From Streptomyces sp. I05A-00742 (GTDB lineage: Bacteria; Actinomycetota; Actinomycetes; Streptomycetales; Streptomycetaceae): a stretch of DNA of 64,000 nucleotides. Shown here in pieces: positions 60,014-64,000 of this stretch. Position numbers and translations under genes: made by a program. The stretch's first letter is position 1, and each line of letters starts with the position of its first letter. The stretch covers positions 1 to 64,000 of the forward strand of contig NZ_JABETO010000020.1 of the NCBI RefSeq assembly GCF_013055795.1, in the 5' to 3' direction. The notes beneath the pieces are model-generated. The model was not told the DNA's origin. It made no database searches and saw only the letters and a program-made list of their open reading frames with translations.

Positions 60014-61243
60014 ATGGTGCGTATGACGCGAAGACGGTTCACGGCGGTCACCGCGGGTGCGGTGACGGCGGCGCTGGCCCCGGCCGGAGCCCTGGCGGCC
60101 CCCGCCGAGCGGACGGCAACCCAGTTCCGGGGCATGTGGACCGCGACCGTGGCCAACATCGACTGGCCGTCCCGCCCCGGACTCCCCGCCGACCACCAGC
60201 GCGACGAACTGCTCCACCTCTTCGACACCGCCGTCGCCCGGCGGCTCAATGTGGTGATCCTCCAGCTCCGCCCGACCGCCGACGCGTTCTGGCCGTCGCG
60301 GTACGAGCCCTGGTCCGAGTTCCTGACGGGCACTCAGGGCAAGGACCCGGGCTGGGACCCCCTGGCCTTCGCCGTCCGCGAGGCACACCGCCGCGGGCTG
60401 CACCTGCACGGCTGGTTCAACCCGTACCGCATCGCCAACCACACCGACCTCGGACGCCTCGTGCGCTCCCACCCGGCACGGAAGCACCGGGACTGGGCGG
60501 TGCCCTACGGCGGGAAGCTCTACTACAACCCCGGGCTGCCGGAGGTCCGCCGCTTCGTCCAGGACGCGATGCTGGACGCGGTGTTCCGCTACGACCTGGA
60601 CGGGGTGCACTTCGACGACTACTTCTACCCGTACCCGGTGGCGGGGAAGGAGTTCGACGACGCGGCGGCGTACCGCCGGTACGGAAAGGGCTTCCCGAGC
60701 CGGGCCGCCTGGCGGCGCGACAACATCGACCGGCTGGTGCGGGAGACCGCCGAACGGATCAAGGACCGCAAGGAGCAGGTGAAGTTCGGCATCAGCCCGT
60801 TCGCCGTGTGGCGCAACAGGACCACGGACTCCCGGGGTTCGGACACCCGGGCCGGGGTGCAGACGTACGACGACCTCTACGCGGACACCCGCCGCTGGGT
60901 GCGCGAGGGCTGGATCGACTACATCGTGCCCCAGGTGTACTGGCACATCGGCAACGCCGCCGCCGACTACGCCGTGCTCGTGCCCTGGTGGGCCCGGACG
61001 GTGCGCGGAACCGGCGTCGACCTGTACATCGGCGAGGCGCTGTACCGGCAGGGCGACCCCGCCCAGCCCGCGCCGTGGCAGGATCCGGCGGAGCTCTCGC
61101 GCCACCTCACGCTCTGCCGGCGCCACCCGGAGGTGCGCGGGAACGTGTACTTCTCCGCCGCCCAGGTGGTGAGGGACCCGATCGGGGCGATGGCGCGCGT
61201 CGTCGGGGACCACTACCCCCGCCGCGCGCGCCCGCCGCGCTGA
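60014..61243 (+). CDS. Tat-exported glycosyl-hydrolase-like (GHL10) protein
   Basis: A 409-residue exported protein. MVRMTRRRFTAVTAGAV carries a twin-arginine signal (TRRRF) ending about residue 29, which suggests export through the Tat system. The rest is the family-10-like glycosyl hydrolase domain (UPF0748/YddW type): FRGMWTATVANIDWPS, VILQLRPTADAFWPS, HGWFNPYRI, DGVHFDDYFYPYP and VPQVYWHIG. It is thought to act on cell-wall or other polysaccharide, but the substrate is unproven. ATG 60014 follows AAGGAG at some distance. Confidence 0.9.
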   Translation: MVRMTRRRFTAVTAGAVTAALAPAGALAAPAERTATQFRGMWTATVANIDWPSRPGLPADHQRDELLHLFDTAVARRLNVVILQLRPTADAFWPSRYEPWSEFLTGTQGKDPGWDPLAFAVREAHRRGLHLHGWFNPYRIANHTDLGRLVRSHPARKHRDWAVPYGGKLYYNPGLPEVRRFVQDAMLDAVFRYDLDGVHFDDYFYPYPVAGKEFDDAAAYRRYGKGFPSRAAWRRDNIDRLVRETAERIKDRKEQVKFGISPFAVWRNRTTDSRGSDTRAGVQTYDDLYADTRRWVREGWIDYIVPQVYWHIGNAAADYAVLVPWWARTVRGTGVDLYIGEALYRQGDPAQPAPWQDPAELSRHLTLCRRHPEVRGNVYFSAAQVVRDPIGAMARVVGDHYPRRARPPR

Positions 61244-61251
61244 GCCGCCGG

Positions 61252-61452
61252 CTACTCCTGGCCGGTCGCCTTGCGGTGGTCCACCACCGAGTCCGGCCCC
61301 GGCGTCATGATCGTCTCGTGGCCGTTGTCGGCCCTGACCCGGAACGGCGGCGTGCCGTCGGGGCCCAGCACCTCCACGATCTCCACGACCCGGTCCTGCT
61401 GCCCGACGACTCTGCCGTGCACGACCAACCGGTCGCCCTTGCTCGCATGCAT
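61252..61452 (-). CDS. DUF1918 protein
   Basis: A 66-residue small beta-rich protein (MHASKGDRLVVHGRVVGQQDRVVEIVEV, then FRVRADNGHETIMTPGPDS). The family is common in actinobacteria and its function is unknown. ATG 61452 follows GGAAGGGG by 8 bases; the frame continues 7 codons further upstream but into the ribosome site. Confidence 0.9.
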   Translation of the reverse strand: MHASKGDRLVVHGRVVGQQDRVVEIVEVLGPDGTPPFRVRADNGHETIMTPGPDSVVDHRKATGQE

Positions 61453-61795
61453 CGGCGGTGCCCCTTCCGTCAAGGTGTTCCCGAGCTCGTCGTGGATCCG
61501 TGCGCCGGCGCGGTCCGTACCCCGCGCCTCCGCCCGTGCACCGACTCGGTCCGCGCGCGCCGGAGGACCGGCGCGCCGACCGGGGTACGTCCCAGTCTAG
61601 GGTCGCGGACCCCGGGGGGCCCGGTCTACGGGCCGATCGGGTCGGGCGGTCGCGCGGGGGGTGCCGCTCGCGCCCCCGGCCGGGCGCGGGGGGACGGCGT
61701 GGGGGGCGGGTGGGATGGCACGGGCGGGCCACCGGTCCGGGCCCGTCACGGCCGGACCGGACCAGTGGCCCGGCCGCCCGCCCATCCGTCGTGTC
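61453..61795. other. gene-free, G-rich intergenic region
   Basis: 343 bases between two minus-strand genes with no supported gene. On the minus strand TAGACT (near 61600) could be the -10 of the DUF1918 promoter, and the leader would hold a 9-base hairpin (GCGCGCCGG, 61555-61563, with 61568-61576). The plus strand from 61650 to 61740 is strongly G-rich. Confidence 0.45.
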
Positions 61796-62782
61796 TCAGC
61801 CGCCGTGTCCCAGTACCGGGTGCGGCCGGTAAGGCGCCTCCAGCCTGGCGACCTCCTCCTCGCTCAGGGTCAGGTCCACGGCGGCGACGGCGTCGGCCAC
61901 GTGGACGTCCCGGGTCGCGCCCACGATCGGTGCCGCGACCCCCGGCTTGCCCAGCAGCCAGGCCAGGGCGATCCGGGCGGGCGGCAGCCCCCGTTCGGCC
62001 GCGATGGCGCGGACCACGTCCACGACGTCGAAGTCGTCCTCGTCGTAGAGCCGCCGGGCCAGCGCGTCGCTGCCCGCCCGCGCGGTCCGTTCCGCGCCGC
62101 CGCGCTCCCGGTTGCCGGCGAGCAGCCCGCGGGCCAGCGGGCTCCAGGGGACGCAGCCCACGCCCTGGTCGAGGCAGAGCGGGATCATCTCCCGCTCCTC
62201 CTCCCGGTAGACCAGGTTGTAGTGGTTCTGCATCGACACGAAGGGCGTCCACCCGGCCGCCCGCGCCGTGTACTGGGCCTTGGCGAACTGCCAGGCGTAC
62301 ATGCTGGAGGCGCCGAGATAGCGGGCCCGGCCCGATCGGACCACCTCGTGCAGGGCCTCCATCGTCTCCTCGACGGGCGTCTCGTCGTCCCAGCGGTGGA
62401 TCTGGTAGAGGTCGACGTGGTCCGTGCCCAGCCGGCGCAGCGAGGCGTCGATGCCGGCCAGGATGTGCTTGCGGGACAGACCGCGGTCGTTGGGTCCGGA
62501 GCCCATGGGGAAGTAGACCTTCGTCGCCAGGACGTAGTCGTCGCGGCGCGGGAACAGCCGGGCGAGCAGCCGGCCCGTGATCTCCTCGCTCCGCCCGTCG
62601 GAGTACATGTCGGCGGTGTCGAAGAACGTCACGCCCGCCTCCACCGCCCGCCGGACGAGCGGTTCGGCGGCCTGCTCGTCCAGGAACCACTTCCGGTGCC
62701 CGTCGCCCCCTCCGTAACTCATCATGCCCAGGCCGATCCGTGACACCTTCAGCCCGGACGATCCCAGCCGTATGTAACGCAT
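61796..62782 (-). CDS. aldo/keto reductase
   Basis: A 328-residue NADPH-dependent reductase with the catalytic tetrad Asp55, Tyr60, Lys87 and His128 (FFDTADMYSDG, VLATKVYF, LYQIHRWD). The C-terminal VPWSPLARGLL and GATRDVHVADAV bind NADPH. It resembles the YajO/Tas group; the substrate is unknown. ATG 62782 follows AGGAGT by 5 bases. It is divergent from an Lrp regulator. Confidence 0.94.
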   Translation of the reverse strand: MRYIRLGSSGLKVSRIGLGMMSYGGGDGHRKWFLDEQAAEPLVRRAVEAGVTFFDTADMYSDGRSEEITGRLLARLFPRRDDYVLATKVYFPMGSGPNDRGLSRKHILAGIDASLRRLGTDHVDLYQIHRWDDETPVEETMEALHEVVRSGRARYLGASSMYAWQFAKAQYTARAAGWTPFVSMQNHYNLVYREEEREMIPLCLDQGVGCVPWSPLARGLLAGNRERGGAERTARAGSDALARRLYDEDDFDVVDVVRAIAAERGLPPARIALAWLLGKPGVAAPIVGATRDVHVADAVAAVDLTLSEEEVARLEAPYRPHPVLGHGG

Positions 62783-62888
62783 ATGACTCCTGCTTCTGCC
62801 CGGGCTCCGCCGACGGAACCGCCGCACCGGGAATCCTGCGGTTCCTGAGGGCGGTTGAGAAGGGGAGTTCCCACGTCGGAGGTGCCAA

Positions 62889-63389
62889 GTGCCTGGAAAT
62901 TCACGGCCGAAGAGGGCGAACGCCTGGAGCGGTGGCCCGGAGCGCACGCGGCTGCTGGACGACGTCAACGCCCGGCTGCTGGCGGAGCTGCACGGGGACC
63001 CGCGCGTGTCCATGTCCGAACTGGCCCGGCGGGTGGGTATGTCGGCGCCGGCGGTGACCGAGCGGGTGCAGCGTCTGGAACGGGCGGGGGTCATCAGCGG
63101 CTTCCATATGAACGTCGATCCCGCGGCCCTCGGCCTGCCGGTCACGGCGCTCGTCCGCGTCCGGCCTGGCCCCGGGCAGCTGCCGGGGCTGATCGAGGCG
63201 GCGCGCGGCACTCCGCAGGTGGTCGAGTGCTACCGGACCACCGGGGAGGACTGTCTCCTCCTCAAGGTCCACGCGGCGTCGGTCGAGGGGCTGGAGGAGG
63301 TGCTCGACGCCTTCCTCCTCTTCGGGCAGACGACGACCTCCATCGTGGTCGCGACGCCGATACCGCTCCGTCCGCTTCCGGTCCGGTGA
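62889..63389 (+). CDS. Lrp/AsnC-family transcriptional regulator
   Basis: A 166-residue regulator with a 20-residue N-terminal extension, a helix-turn-helix (about 22-70: VNARLLAELHGDPRVSMSELARRVGMSAPAVTERVQRLE) and a RAM domain (about 85-160). GTG 62889 follows GGAGGTG. It is convergent with the DMT permease and divergent from the aldo/keto reductase; either could be its target. Confidence 0.93.
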   Translation: MPGNSRPKRANAWSGGPERTRLLDDVNARLLAELHGDPRVSMSELARRVGMSAPAVTERVQRLERAGVISGFHMNVDPAALGLPVTALVRVRPGPGQLPGLIEAARGTPQVVECYRTTGEDCLLLKVHAASVEGLEEVLDAFLLFGQTTTSIVVATPIPLRPLPVR

Positions 63390-63446
63390 GCCGGGCCGGG
63401 CCGGGCGTCCGGGGAATGGGGCGGTCGGGGTGCCGGGGAGCCGGGG

Positions 63447-64000
63447 TCAGGTGCGCTGGGTGACCGCGATGCAGACGAGCACGGCGACGGCGGCGAGCGG
63501 CGCGGCGGGCGACAGGTGCTCGCCGAGCAGCGCCACCGACCAGACCAGGGTGAGCAGGGGCTGCGCGAGCTGGAGCTGTCCCGCTCTGGCCACTCCGGTC
63601 ATCGCCATCGCGCGGTACCAGAGCCACATGCTCACAAACTGGGAGAACACCAGCCACAGCAGGCCCGCCGTCGCCTTGCCCGTGACGTGGACGGGCTCGA
63701 CGGCCAGCGCGACCGCCGTCCCGACCGCGGCGGGCGGCAGGCAGAGGACGAGGGCCCAGGCGATCACCTGCGAGCCCGGTATCTCCCGCGCCAGCCGGCC
63801 GCCCTCGGCGTAGCCGGAGGCGCACACCAGCAGGGCGGCGAACAGGTACAGGTCGCCGATGCCCGGCCGGCCGCCGCTCTGCTGCACCGCGAAGGCGATC
63901 ACCACCGCGGCACCGGCCACGGCCGCGGTCCAGAAGGCGCGGGAGTGCCGAGTCCCGGTCCGCACCGTGGCGTACACGGCGGTGGTCACCGGCAGGAGGC
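63447..64000 (-). CDS. DMT (EamA-like) permease, cut by window edge
   Basis: The C-terminal 184 residues are visible and the frame is open to the window edge, so the N-terminus lies outside. Six hydrophobic segments and the sequence LWYRAMAMTGVARAGQLQLAQPLLTLVWSVALLGE are typical of the second EamA repeat of drug/metabolite exporters. With the Lrp regulator beside it, amino-acid export is plausible. Confidence 0.85.
   Translation of the reverse strand, partial: LLPVTTAVYATVRTGTRHSRAFWTAAVAGAAVVIAFAVQQSGGRPGIGDLYLFAALLVCASGYAEGGRLAREIPGSQVIAWALVLCLPPAAVGTAVALAVEPVHVTGKATAGLLWLVFSQFVSMWLWYRAMAMTGVARAGQLQLAQPLLTLVWSVALLGEHLSPAAPLAAVAVLVCIAVTQRT

Overview
The window is high-GC actinobacterial chromosome, almost certainly Streptomyces: GC-rich third codon positions, many GTG/TTG starts, a complete Pup-proteasome locus, a tatA-tatC pair without tatB, and a gene order that matches what I recall of the S. 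coelicolor core chromosome from the proteasome genes to pheST. I see no tRNA, rRNA, CRISPR array, transposase or prophage.

Bases 1-14.6k hold the Pup-proteasome system: a ferredoxin, arc (ring ATPase), dop (depupylase/deamidase), pup, prcB, prcA, a LacI-type regulator divergent from an MFS permease, pafA (Pup ligase), a two-domain FKBP lipoprotein, a small FKBP, and pafB-pafC (WYL regulators). Dop and PafA act on Pup, Arc unfolds pupylated substrates and PrcBA degrades them. A zinc-ribbon protein, a small membrane protein and tatA-tatC follow, then a lipid-kinase-like protein and a large DEVH-box helicase.

Bases 21-40k are a mixed metabolic and transport region. It contains a PadR regulator with an ABC-2 exporter, a duplicated-domain envelope protein, a siderophore-interacting protein behind an iron box, a 5'-3' exonuclease, a glycine-betaine ABC system whose permease is fused to its binding protein, a metal-receptor-like protein, a TDT exporter with a LysR regulator, and a gamma-glutamyl amine cluster (PuuD-like hydrolase, GntR regulator, GlnA4-like ligase, aldehyde dehydrogenase, SDR). 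A secreted HAD phosphatase and a lower-GC secreted ricin-type lectin close the region.

Bases 40-64k hold a PLP racemase/aldolase-like enzyme, a mycosin-like subtilase with a membrane partner, SseB, an aquaporin, a DUF1844 protein, infC-rpmI-rplT with an attenuator-like leader, an rRNA methyltransferase, an orphan histidine kinase, pheS-pheT, a SpoIIE-type phosphatase, an XRE/TPR regulator, a Nudix hydrolase, Lrp/LysE, hydroxybutyryl-CoA dehydrogenase, a Tat-exported glycosidase-like protein, DUF1918, an aldo/keto reductase, Lrp, and a DMT permease cut by the window edge.

The least explained structure is non-coding. A nested palindromic element bounded by the inverted repeat GGGTGCCCCGG occurs three times (6643, 17756, 37085), and two copies start on the base after a stop codon. 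Several promoters have the TANNNT-N6-start geometry of leaderless genes. Candidate operators are very clear for the LacI, GntR and PadR regulators and for the iron regulator.
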